Shown: piece after piece, positions 1 to 6,879 of the stretch
Numbering within the stretch: position 1 is the stretch's first letter
Layout of the letters: every line of letters begins with the position of its first letter
NCBI GenBank assembly: GCA_964369775.1
Contig: CAYJHQ010000012.1
Coordinates: 6,633 to 70,632, forward strand
From: CAUPWF01 sp964369775
GTDB lineage: Bacteria; Bacillota; Clostridia; Lachnospirales; Lachnospiraceae
DNA: 64,000 nucleotides
Direction of reading: 5' to 3'
The notes under the pieces: model-generated
The model's input: only the letters and a program-made list of their open reading frames with translations
Database searches by the model: none
Told to the model about the DNA's origin: nothing
Made by a program: the position numbers and the translations under genes

Positions 1-147
1 CGCTATCACTTGAGCATAGTCGAAGTCCAAATTAAGAATTAGCTCGATTTGCTTGTCCGTAAGTCCCGACTCAATCCCGTAACTAGCTCTACTTATTTGC
101 TCATCCGTGAGCGTACCTAGCTCCTTATAATACTGTATATCCCTCAT
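1..147 (-). CDS. Partial repeat protein, N-terminal 49 codons
   Basis: The gene runs off the left edge; only its first 49 codons are present. The start is the ATG at 145-147, preceded by a GGGAGAGG ribosome site and by ACATATTA (178-185), the element seen before most genes here. The visible protein has two short related segments, each with a G-x-L-T-D-x-Q-I pattern followed by an aromatic/acidic tail. This resembles the short helical repeats (GL-x-x-x-Q-I ... FDYAQ) common in hypothetical Firmicute proteins. I cannot assign a function. Confidence 0.6.
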   Translation of the reverse strand, partial: MRDIQYYKELGTLTDEQISRASYGIESGLTDKQIELILNLDFDYAQVIA

Positions 148-247
148 CGCGCCTCTCCCTCAAACTATTTTTATTGTTAATATGTTGAAAATGGACAGGC
201 TCGTCCCTTAAAAAAGACAGAGTTTTCACTCTGCCTCAGCTTGCTCC

Positions 248-592
248 TTATCCCTTGTATCTCTCAACCTTTGATGGATGGCTCAATCTATAGTCCTTTT
301 CTGAACGCCTTTCTACATTCCACTTCCAACCCTGATAGCCTTTTTGATATGATTTGCTTCTGGCGGTAAATCGAATCTTCTCCCCCTTTTGAATCGTTCC
401 TAAGTTTTCAAACCCTTTTGTATAGTTAAACCAGAGGTGATCGCATACGGGTTTGCCGTCCAAAGTCCTCACACCTCGAAGCAGCACAGTCTCCTTAAAT
501 GATCCTCGATAGGTCTTCTTTCTTCCCTTTCGGACAAATGTGCCAACATATTCTCCACGCTCTCCGTCTCTATTCTCTAATTCTGTTCTCAT
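248..592 (-). CDS. Conserved small protein, paralogue of 5880..6257
   Basis: A 114-residue basic protein starting at ATG 590-592 behind AGAGGAG. It shares a clear pattern with the protein at 5880..6257: FVRKG near residue 20, E-T-x-LL, then V-C-x-H-x-WF-x-YTKGF-x-x-LG around residues 48-64, a turn with G-x-x-I-x-F, and a C-terminal D-YRL-x-x-P. The alternating beta pattern suggests a small OB-like fold, but that is inference. It lies downstream of small RNA 1 and its terminator, so that RNA could be its leader. Function unknown. Confidence 0.8.
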   Translation of the reverse strand: MRTELENRDGERGEYVGTFVRKGRKKTYRGSFKETVLLRGVRTLDGKPVCDHLWFNYTKGFENLGTIQKGEKIRFTARSKSYQKGYQGWKWNVERRSEKDYRLSHPSKVERYKG

Positions 593-714
593 CGTTCGCT
601 CCTCTCAATGAATCTCGCCATTGCAACCCCTTGAGCACCATCATTCACACGGGAGTTGCTTTATTTTTAATATGCAAAAACGGAACTGAGTTCCAAAACA
701 GATTAATTCCATAT

Positions 715-741
715 AAAAAAAGACGAGACTGGCGCCTCATC
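715..741 (-). terminator. Terminator of small RNA 1
   Basis: On the minus strand a GATGAG/CTCGTC stem is followed by a run of T. It ends small RNA 1 and lies just before the GCATATTA element of the 248..592 gene. Confidence 0.75.
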
Positions 742-845
742 CTTCTTCTATATAGTAAAACTCTAGGAGTACAGGGAGTGAATTGCTTCGATGGCTGAAT
801 CTTAGGAGGATCTTGCCATCCTGAAGTGTCTTCCCTCAACTGTTA
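715..845 (-). ncRNA. Small RNA 1 (or attenuator leader) with anti-SD motif
   Basis: A roughly 130-nt transcript is predicted from the -10 at 851-856 to the terminator at 715-741. It is clearly homologous to the RNA at 1418-1582. Shared blocks are ATTTAACAGTTGAG near the 5' end, GGCAA, ATCCTCCTAAGATTCAG, CAATT and CTGTACTCCTA. ATCCTCCTAAG is complementary to the TTAGGAGGA ribosome sites of many genes in this window. It could act in trans on those sites, or be a cis attenuator for 248..592, since terminator then gene follow directly. No known RNA family is recognised. Confidence 0.6.
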
Positions 846-850
846 AATAC

Positions 851-899
851 ATTATATCATGTATCGGAAAAGTGGATATTTTTGCACGGAAGTTGTTTT
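851..899 (-). promoter_or_regulatory. CTTCCGTGCAAAAA-type promoter of small RNA 1
   Basis: The -10 is TATAAT (complement of 851-856). The CTTCCGTGCAAAAA box begins 22 bases upstream, at 879-892. There is no TTGACA-like -35. Confidence 0.75.
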
Positions 900-944
900 A
901 ATATAAATACACAGACTAAATAGCCTCCTTTATGAAGCATAATT

Positions 945-1379
945 TTAGTATTTCTCCAATAGATCTAAGTAGTCTTGTCTATGTGGATTTCTTTCCAGGC
1001 CGCCATCTGTGTTGTGGATTCTGGAAATGAACACCTCTTTTGTTATCATTGCTTGGCAGCGAATACTGAAGCGGTGCGTGCCATCCCTCATTTTATAAAC
1101 AATGACGTTATGGGATTCACGCTTAATTACTTGAAGCTGCTCGACATTTTCTGCTAGAGCCTTCTTGAGTCTAGCCCTACCCCTTTTAAGATCCATTAAA
1201 GTCTCCACCTTGTCTAGGTTAAATGAAATGTACTTACTGCTGCCAGTTCTCAGTACGCAGCGCATAAGCTCCACCCCATACACTGTAATGCATCCACCTT
1301 TAAGACTTTCCTTAGCACTGTCGATATCTAGTCCATCCGCGCGCCACTCATCAAACTCTCGTCCTTCTTCGCGATTCAT
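945..1379 (-). CDS. Hypothetical protein
   Basis: A protein of about 144 residues. I chose the second ATG (1379) because AGATGAGG lies at proper distance from it and too close to the upstream ATG. It has a highly charged N-terminus, a beta-rich middle around GGCITVYGVELMRCVLR, and an Arg/Lys-rich helix. No GCATATTA element precedes it; instead it lies directly behind the terminator of small RNA 2, which suggests read-through control by that RNA. No family recognised. Confidence 0.65.
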   Translation of the reverse strand: MNREEGREFDEWRADGLDIDSAKESLKGGCITVYGVELMRCVLRTGSSKYISFNLDKVETLMDLKRGRARLKKALAENVEQLQVIKRESHNVIVYKMRDGTHRFSIRCQAMITKEVFISRIHNTDGGLERNPHRQDYLDLLEKY

Positions 1380-1417
1380 TTTCATACCTCATCTTTCTAA
1401 ATTCGTATACTTTTTAA

Positions 1418-1446
1418 AAAAGAGCAAGGTTGCGCGCCCTGCTCTT
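1418..1446 (-). terminator. Terminator of small RNA 2
   Basis: The minus strand forms AAGAGCAGG paired with CCTTGCTCTT (one bulge), followed by a T-run. Confidence 0.75.
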
Positions 1447-1582
1447 GCTGACCCTATTTTACAGAGTCGTGATAGTATTCTATCGTATATATATTAAAAT
1501 TAGGAGTACAGTTTTGCAATTGATTTCAACGACTGAATCTTAGGAGGATTTTGCCGCTCCGAAAGTCCCTCGCTCAACTGTT
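1418..1582 (-). ncRNA. Small RNA 2 (or attenuator leader) with anti-SD motif
   Basis: Predicted transcript from the -10 at 1589-1594 to the terminator at 1418-1446, about 165 nt. It shares with small RNA 1 the blocks ATTTAACAGTTGAG, GGCAA, ATCCTCCTAAGATTCAG, CAATT and CTGTACTCCTA, while the segments between have drifted, as expected for two copies of a functional RNA. The CCTCCT block is complementary to ribosome sites. The 945..1379 gene lies immediately downstream, so cis control is also possible. Confidence 0.6.
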
Positions 1583-1588
1583 AAATGT

Positions 1589-1636
1589 ATTATATCATAA
1601 GCAAATTATATCAGGTTTTTGCACGGAAGTTGTTTT
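1589..1636 (-). promoter_or_regulatory. CTTCCGTGCAAAAA-type promoter of small RNA 2
   Basis: The -10 is TATAAT (complement of 1589-1594); the box occupies about 1616-1630 with a 21-base gap. It is nearly identical to the small RNA 1 promoter, including the ATGATATAAT context. Confidence 0.75.
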
Positions 1637-1675
1637 GGAGCACTTTTACTATGCCATAAGTAGACTTTTATAGCT

Positions 1676-1719
1676 ATTCATGTTACACTAAAAATCAAAA
1701 AGCACTATATAACATGAAT
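1676..1719 (+). promoter_or_regulatory. Promoter with 10-bp inverted repeat upstream of 1829..2350
   Basis: TTACAC (1682-1687), a 17-base gap and TATATA (1705-1710) make a plausible sigma-A promoter. Perfect 10-bp arms, ATTCATGTTA (1676-1685) and TAACATGAAT (1710-1719), overlap both hexamers. This is a likely operator, or a hairpin if transcription starts further upstream. Confidence 0.5.
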
Positions 1720-1784
1720 GCGTGAAACGCTTTATTCTTTTTAAGCAACAAAGACTCTCATCGATAGAAACAAACGAAGGAGAA

Positions 1785-1811
1785 ATGAGCGATTCCGCAA
1801 GACAAAGATGA
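1785..1811 (+). CDS. Possible 8-codon leader peptide
   Basis: ATG at 1785 follows GAAGGAGAA and reads eight codons to TGA at 1809-1811. The stop overlaps the ATG at 1808, in frame with the downstream membrane protein, as an ATGA junction. This could couple translation. It is too short to judge by coding signal. Confidence 0.3.
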   Translation: MSDSARQR

Positions 1812-1828
1812 ATTTAATGGAGGATGAA

Positions 1829-2350
1829 ATGAGTAAAAAGAGAATCATTACAATTGCTGCAACACTACTAATACTTTGCATTGGAGGTATATCTGCAATT
1901 CTGTTTTTTTTCAATGGAACGCCCGATATCGACGAAAGAGATTTGGAGATTATTTCTGAATACAAAAACAATCTAAAGGATCCGACCTCGATGAGGTTAT
2001 ATGGAGATGTTTTGAAAATGTCACTAGCAGAAGAAGGAACTGTATCTTTTATGTTTGTGTGTGATGCTAAAAACTCTTATGGCGGATATGGTGGGAAAGA
2101 AAAGATTTTAGCTATCACATCAGACGACTCGGATGTATTTTTTATGAATGAAGATGATGATGACTTTCTAGATTTGGGTGATTTTAAAGAAGCATCAGAC
2201 ACCATGGTTAAAAGCTACGAAGATGGTGAGTTCGATGATGATGCTGAGAAAAAAAGCGAAGTAGAATCTTTGATAGAAAATACAACTTTTTCTGAAATAA
2301 GCGGCGAAGAGGTCTGCGAGGCGCTAGATATTGAATATTTCGATTATTAA
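1829..2350 (+). CDS. Membrane-anchored acidic protein
   Basis: One of only two plus-strand genes in the window. A 173-residue protein from ATG 1829 (SD GGAGG five bases before); an upstream in-frame ATG at 1808 is an alternative. A single hydrophobic segment covers residues 5-27, followed by an extracytoplasmic domain with K-N-N-L-K-D-P-x-S and C-D-A-K-N-S-Y-G-G-Y-G-G-K-E. This resembles a small domain common in Firmicute lipoprotein-like proteins. The rest is extremely Asp/Glu-rich. Probably surface exposed; function unknown. Confidence 0.75.
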   Translation: MSKKRIITIAATLLILCIGGISAILFFFNGTPDIDERDLEIISEYKNNLKDPTSMRLYGDVLKMSLAEEGTVSFMFVCDAKNSYGGYGGKEKILAITSDDSDVFFMNEDDDDFLDLGDFKEASDTMVKSYEDGEFDDDAEKKSEVESLIENTTFSEISGEEVCEALDIEYFDY

Positions 2351-2354
2351 ATCT

Positions 2355-2391
2355 TAGGAGGTAAGGCACATATTTACGGCTTTCCCTCCTA
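2355..2391 (+). terminator. Weak hairpin after 1829..2350
   Basis: TAGGAGG (2355-2361) pairs with CCTCCTA (2385-2391), followed by TAATTTTG. It is a modest terminator. Its minus strand partly resembles the CCTCCTAAGATT block of the small RNAs. Confidence 0.4.
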
Positions 2392-2465
2392 TAATTTTGT
2401 CATCGCCTTTCTATCTAGCAAATACCCTTCTCCCTAAACATGCTTGATTGGCTGGGCCTGGGAAC

Positions 2466-2498
2466 AAAAAAAAAGAGATGAGTTCCACCCCACCTCTC
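2466..2498 (-). terminator. Terminator of the SUV3-like gene
   Basis: On the minus strand GAGAGGTG pairs with CATCTCT, then a run of nine T. It follows the stop codon at 2516 by under 20 bases. Confidence 0.75.
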
Positions 2499-2515
2499 CC
2501 TATAAAAGCACCTTA

Positions 2516-4345
2516 TTAACTTACTGCTAGTAATTGACTCACCACCATTTGTCGGCAGCCCTTAATTGCCGCCTCCGCTTCTTCTCTATTAGAGATTTGA
2601 GATCCATACGTCCTCAAGAGGCTTCCATGCAAGTCTGCTAATTTTGACAACTTCTCCAGGTGGTAGCTACTAGTATACCGAGGCAGGCTTGACGTCCACG
2701 CCAGATCCATGATTGTCCTTTCCTTCTTGTTGACTGCTGCAACAAAGTTTTTCCAAATTTCGATATACTCCCAGTCAGTTGAAGGAATAATAACACTAAT
2801 AGCTTTCGCTTCCTGGTCTTTTGTTAAGCAAAGGTCTTTGATTGCGCTCAGTAGCAATAGTTCTGTCTTTACATCCTTCATGCCAAATAATTGAGACTGC
2901 CTTGTCAGCGTGCGTACCTCATTCCACGCAATGTAGATTTGCGACAACGGAAAGTCGAACTGTTTTATCCTTTTGGGGATGTCGAGCTGAATCGTTTCTA
3001 CGGACTCCATCGCTTGCGCTGCAATATCTTTCACGCTGTACAAAGTTTCCTTATTGACCGCTCCGTAGAAGCCTTGCTTGTGCATGCCTGATCGGCCAGC
3101 TCGTCCCGCTATTTGGAGCAATTCACCTCTCCTTAGCGAGCGCTTCTCTTTCCCATCAAACTTCTCAGAGTCATAAAAGACAACTCTGCGAATCGGAACA
3201 TTTACTCCCATCCCAATTACATCTGTTGTTAGGATTACATCAAACTCCCCATCCACAAACTCCTCCACAATAGTTTTTCTAACCTCGAATGGCAGTGCAC
3301 CGTATAGCGCCTTGTGTGTGATGCCAAGCCCGTCTAGCAGCCATGATATATGCTTCTGCTCTTTTCTGGAGAAGGAAACCAATGCATCTCCCTTCTTCAG
3401 CTTGCTCAAAGGAATTGGCTTGTTTAACTCCACAAGCGGAGTCAGTCTTTCGTGATTTACTACCTCACAACTACCACCGTGCAACTCAATCAATTTAATT
3501 AGAACATCTGCTGCCTCTGGGGCTGAGATCAAGTGAAACTCTTTTGCGCGCCCTCTAACAATTGCTCTTGTCCATGCCGCACCTCTATTCTCGTCATTAA
3601 TCATCTGGCATTCGTCAATTACAGCCACCTCGTACTCTTTTTGAAAATCTAGCATTTCCACCGTAGAAGCTACATGAGTTGCACCATCTACTAGCTTAGA
3701 CTCCTCGCCAGTTATCATATCGCATGGCACATAGTTTTTGTTAAGCTTTTCCGAGACTTCAAGAGCTAATGCTCGCAGTGGCCCGAGATAAGCACCAGTT
3801 TTTGCTTCCATCAACCGCTCCAATGATTGATACGTCTTCCCACTGTTGGTTGGCCCCACATGTAAAATAATTCGCTTTGTTGATACATTTCCAGACGGAA
3901 TAGATTGTCCAGCAATATATGACCGCATCTCATCTTTTAGTTGCTCGTAATTATCTCTTTTATCAATCGCATCCGCAAACAAAGGGTTGTTAATCTCTAG
4001 CTCAATCCCGTCCTCGTTTGCCAATGTGGCAAAGAGCATCCAGTACGCCTCGCGCATCAAGTAGCCGCGGCCCTCCTGAGTCGCTTCTTTTAATTTTCTT
4101 CTTACAATGGCAGGATGTCCCTTCTTCTCAATGCTTTTGAGCACTTGCCTGCAAAGCTCCATAAAGCGTGGATCGTAATGAGAGGCGTCATGATAAACAA
4201 CATCTTCGCAAAACGACTTTGTTATGATTTGCTCAACCGCAGCTCTCGTTTTATTGTCTACGGTTTTTAGACTGTTAATGGCGCTTACAATCTTGGCTCT
4301 TGTTATTTGCTCATTTACAAAATTGTCAATTATTCTTGTATCCAT
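2516..4345 (-). CDS. SUV3-family ATP-dependent RNA helicase
   Basis: A 609-residue superfamily 2 helicase. Walker A is GPTNSGKT (residues 164-171), followed by G-P-L-R-x-L-A-L-E, the Walker B variant DECQ (244-247), S-A-P-E as motif III, T-T-D-V-I-G-M-G-V-N near residue 375 and Q-I-A-G-R-A-G-R. The GPTNSGKT plus DE-x-Q combination is characteristic of SUV3, the mitochondrial degradosome helicase that unwinds RNA for a 3'-5' nuclease. An extra 150-residue helical N-terminus precedes the core. SD is GGGGA with GCATATTA 18 bases upstream of the ATG. A role in element RNA turnover is inference; a SUV3 copy on a plasmid is unusual. Confidence 0.9.
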   Translation of the reverse strand: MDTRIIDNFVNEQITRAKIVSAINSLKTVDNKTRAAVEQIITKSFCEDVVYHDASHYDPRFMELCRQVLKSIEKKGHPAIVRRKLKEATQEGRGYLMREAYWMLFATLANEDGIELEINNPLFADAIDKRDNYEQLKDEMRSYIAGQSIPSGNVSTKRIILHVGPTNSGKTYQSLERLMEAKTGAYLGPLRALALEVSEKLNKNYVPCDMITGEESKLVDGATHVASTVEMLDFQKEYEVAVIDECQMINDENRGAAWTRAIVRGRAKEFHLISAPEAADVLIKLIELHGGSCEVVNHERLTPLVELNKPIPLSKLKKGDALVSFSRKEQKHISWLLDGLGITHKALYGALPFEVRKTIVEEFVDGEFDVILTTDVIGMGVNVPIRRVVFYDSEKFDGKEKRSLRRGELLQIAGRAGRSGMHKQGFYGAVNKETLYSVKDIAAQAMESVETIQLDIPKRIKQFDFPLSQIYIAWNEVRTLTRQSQLFGMKDVKTELLLLSAIKDLCLTKDQEAKAISVIIPSTDWEYIEIWKNFVAAVNKKERTIMDLAWTSSLPRYTSSYHLEKLSKLADLHGSLLRTYGSQISNREEAEAAIKGCRQMVVSQLLAVS

Positions 4346-4371
4346 AATTTCCCCTTTTGTTTTTAATATGC

Positions 4372-4397
4372 AAAAAAAGAAGGCGATTTCTCGCCTC
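4372..4397 (-). terminator. Terminator fused to the next gene's promoter element
   Basis: GGCGA/TCGCC stem, then TTCTTTTTTT running directly into GCATATTA (4364-4371). This is the clearest example of the terminator-promoter junction found throughout the window. Confidence 0.8.
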
Positions 4398-4407
4398 CTT
4401 TATAACT

Positions 4408-4863
4408 CTATCCTATCCAAATTCCATCTGACACACTACCTAGAGCCTCGCCACCTGCAACATGGTAAGTTCTTGCACAGTAGTATCGCCCTCTTGGCAC
4501 CGATATTGTTCTTGCCGTTGAAACGTAATCATCATTGCTCGCACTAGCACTCCACGAATAATAGGTCTTCCATGTGCCGCTTTGATAGTACTGTACTGTT
4601 ACAGTCACTGAAACACTTGCAACATTACTTCTCGCAACCGTTGTTCCACCCGCCGTAATAACGCCCGTGCCCTGCTGGTTGATAAAGGATGTTCCATACC
4701 ACAGATAAATTCCTCTTAGTGTGGAATATGTAGTTACTTCCGACGATGTTTCGTTACTAACCTCTACGCCACCCAGCGATTCCCCGCTTGCCTGTACAGG
4801 AATAGCTGATAAGCACCCCACCAGCATGCACACAACTACCAACTTGCTAATCAATTTCTTCAT
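4408..4863 (-). CDS. Small secreted beta-rich protein
   Basis: A 151-residue protein with a Sec signal peptide (MKKL, then a hydrophobic core, likely cleavage near A-x-A-S around residue 26). The mature part is rich in Ser, Thr, Val and Tyr in alternating beta pattern: T-V-T-V-Q-Y-Y near the middle, then R-G-R-Y-Y-C-A-R-T-Y-H-V. The layout resembles small secreted Firmicute proteins of the DUF6147 kind, but I am not sure. SD is AAAGGAGGAAG. No GCATATTA element precedes it. Confidence 0.7.
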   Translation of the reverse strand: MKKLISKLVVVCMLVGCLSAIPVQASGESLGGVEVSNETSSEVTTYSTLRGIYLWYGTSFINQQGTGVITAGGTTVARSNVASVSVTVTVQYYQSGTWKTYYSWSASASNDDYVSTARTISVPRGRYYCARTYHVAGGEALGSVSDGIWIG

Positions 4864-4933
4864 TCTTTCTTCCTCCTTTGAATTTTATCCTATATATATT
4901 AGACACTTCAACTTCTAAATCCATGCACTTTTT

Positions 4934-5758
4934 CTAGAAAAAAATGATTTTATTTAAAATTTCTTCAAAAACCTCTCTTGGCACATCACTTATAACTGTA
5001 TAGGTCAAGCCTTCGTAATGAAAGATTGTGTTGTATTCTACTTTATCGGTATCCTCGCTTGTATATTCATGCACTACAAACTCTACAACATCTCCTTGCA
5101 CAAGGAATGTGTCTGTGACAACTTCTTCTTGTACAAATACTGTAGAGTCATTCAATGTTTTCTTTTTGACGTTATACATAAGTGTATGCTCGCCCACGTT
5201 GTATCGCAGGTCTACAAAGTTGGCGTCTTCAACTATTTCCGCCGAATCAAACTGCAGTCCTTTCACGTTCGCTGGTATACTTGCAACAAACTCTCCAAAC
5301 AAATCTTCCGCCTCTTCATAAGCTGCAAATTCCAAGTCATCCTCTATCTCAATATAATTATCGGAAGTTGTGACCTTATTTTTCGTGTTACCACCAAACA
5401 TATCTATGAAGAAGCCCCAAACTCCATCATCCGCGGATGCTTTTGGTGCCACTAGCGCCACAACAAAAAAGCATGCTACACAGGCAGCAGTCAAAATAGC
5501 TTTGTTTGATTGTCGCCTAGCCTTCCTTCTTTGATTAAGATCCTCTCTTTGATTAAGGACCTTCAGCCCTATCTCCAGAGCCTCTTTTTCTCTGTCAGAC
5601 AGCACCTCTTCTTTTATCCGCATCTCCTCTTTTAACTTTCTTGTGTGCTCACTCAAAGCCTCGAAGAATTCTGGTGGCGCCTCCACGTCCTCGTATCGAG
5701 GATCGTTTTCAACCTTATCCATTAGCCTTTCAAGTTCCTCATCCGTTAATCTACTCAT
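4934..5758 (-). CDS. DUF4367-like anti-sigma-type membrane protein
   Basis: A 274-residue protein with a charged helical cytoplasmic part (1-85), one membrane span (about 87-105) and an acidic extracytoplasmic domain resembling DUF4367. Such proteins usually sit next to an ECF sigma factor and hold it at the membrane. No sigma gene is next to this one, so the partner must be elsewhere or the role differs. Its promoter looks like an extended -10, TGGTATAAT (complement of 5779-5787), unlike the neighbouring genes. SD is AGAGGTGATGAGG. Confidence 0.65.
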   Translation of the reverse strand: MSRLTDEELERLMDKVENDPRYEDVEAPPEFFEALSEHTRKLKEEMRIKEEVLSDREKEALEIGLKVLNQREDLNQRRKARRQSNKAILTAACVACFFVVALVAPKASADDGVWGFFIDMFGGNTKNKVTTSDNYIEIEDDLEFAAYEEAEDLFGEFVASIPANVKGLQFDSAEIVEDANFVDLRYNVGEHTLMYNVKKKTLNDSTVFVQEEVVTDTFLVQGDVVEFVVHEYTSEDTDKVEYNTIFHYEGLTYTVISDVPREVFEEILNKIIFF

Positions 5759-5778
5759 TCCTCATCACCTCTTTCATC

Positions 5779-5787
5779 ATTATACCA
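5779..5787 (-). promoter_or_regulatory. Extended -10 promoter of 4934..5758
   Basis: The minus strand reads TGGTATAAT about 20 bases before the start codon. No clear -35 is present. Confidence 0.5.
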
Positions 5788-5879
5788 CACCAATCAATCC
5801 CTGCATCTATTTTTTATGCGCAAAAAAAAGAAGAGTCGAGCCCTTCTTTGTAATTTTTGGAACTGAGTTCCGAATTTTC

Positions 5880-6257
5880 TTATCTAGTTTTTGGAACTGA
5901 GTTCCGAAATTGACATCTTTGTATTCGCGTTGGATTGTTCAATCTATAATCTCTGATTCCAGTAGTTATAGATGAATCTTCTCCCACTCTCGTGTATGCT
6001 TTTTCATAAGCCCCAGCCTTTGCGTGGAATGAAATCAAATCACCCGTCTCCAAAGGTCCAAGACTTCTGAATCCTTTTGTGTAGTCAAACCACATATGCG
6101 CACAAACTACATAGCCCTTCCTGGAACGAATCATCTCCAACAAGATTGTCTCAATCATAAGCCCACTCGCATCTCGCCTTAACCCCTTTCTCACAAAAAC
6201 ACCCGTGTACACGTCTATTCGACCCCTTCTTCTCTTGATTCCATTTCGAATCCTCAT
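5880..6257 (-). CDS. Conserved small protein, paralogue of 248..592
   Basis: A 125-residue basic protein. The start is ATG 6257 behind GGAGGTGAC; the open frame extends upstream but GCATATTA (6282-6289) lies there. It shares FVRKG, E-T-I-L-L, V-C-A-H-M-WF-D-YTKGF-x-x-LG, I-x-F-x-A and D-YRL-x-x-PT with 248..592. Its last residues (R-N-S-V-P-K) are encoded across a GGAACTGAGTTCC copy at 5893. It directly follows the twelve-repeat array in the direction of transcription. Function unknown; a nucleic-acid role is only a guess. Confidence 0.8.
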   Translation of the reverse strand: MRIRNGIKRRRGRIDVYTGVFVRKGLRRDASGLMIETILLEMIRSRKGYVVCAHMWFDYTKGFRSLGPLETGDLISFHAKAGAYEKAYTRVGEDSSITTGIRDYRLNNPTRIQRCQFRNSVPKTR

Positions 6258-6320
6258 TTGCGTCACCTCCATCCTCATTACTAATATGCAGAGCCGAAAC
6301 ACTTGAAGTCTAAGAAGTTA

Positions 6321-6879
6321 TGTACAGCCTAGGGTGTGACGCCACAGCCACAGCTCGGCACTTTCTGTGTACAGCTAAAGGTGTAACTCTAAGCGGCAGC
6401 AGCTTGCGTGTACAACTAAAGGTATGACCGATCTTGGGCGTGTGGGCAAGTTAATAAGATGTTTTGTGTACAGCTAAAGGTGTGACATTGTCAAGCCTCA
6501 GAAGGCGCATACGGAATTAGGTGTGTACAGCTAAAGGTGTGACTCATTTACCGTCTCTGCCCCTTTTTGTGTACAACTAAAGGTATGACACTTATTTAGC
6601 CCAACAAGCTCTTTTTGTGTACAGCCTAGGGTATGACACTTAACCTCCGCAGAAATCTATGTACAACTAAAGGTGTGACACTTAACCCCATTGGAGGACA
6701 ATTCGATGTACAGCTAAAGGTGTGACTCCTTTTCTATTGTACTGCAGCAACTGATGTACAGCCTAGGGTGTGACACCCTCTTCCAGCTGCCTGCTTTTTT
6801 TGTGTACAGCTAAAGGTGTGACTGTTTTTGGCGTGAAGAGGGCTACAGTGAAATTTTTGTGTACAACTAAAGGTGTGAC
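6321..6879. repeat. Iteron-like array, twelve 20-bp repeats
   Basis: Repeats start at 6321, 6368, 6409, 6467, 6524, 6570, 6618, 6660, 6707, 6755, 6803 and 6860. The consensus is TGTACAGCTAAAGGTGTGAC. Three copies read TGTACAGCCTAGGGT(G/A)TGAC and four have CAACTAAAGG. Each is an imperfect dyad (TGTACA and TGTGAC around the centre). Spacing clusters at 46-48, 57-58 and 41-42 bases. Spacers are unrelated and 21-38 bases long. A degenerate inverted copy lies near 6930-6942. This fits binding sites for a replication initiator or partition protein. It is not a CRISPR: the repeats are short, the spacers uneven and no cas gene is present. Confidence 0.9.

Noticed and set aside
682..694. LexA/DinR SOS box reading of GGAACTGAGTTCC
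   Set aside because: The Gram-positive SOS box is GAAC, four bases, GTTC. Here the gap is three bases, and the sites lie after and within genes, not mainly at repair promoters.
645..839. Minus-strand 64-codon gene
   Set aside because: Lies over small RNA 1 and its terminator with no ribosome site.
6321..6879. CRISPR array
   Set aside because: Repeats are only 20 bp and vary in sequence, spacers range from 21 to 38 bases, and no cas gene is present. Iterons fit better.
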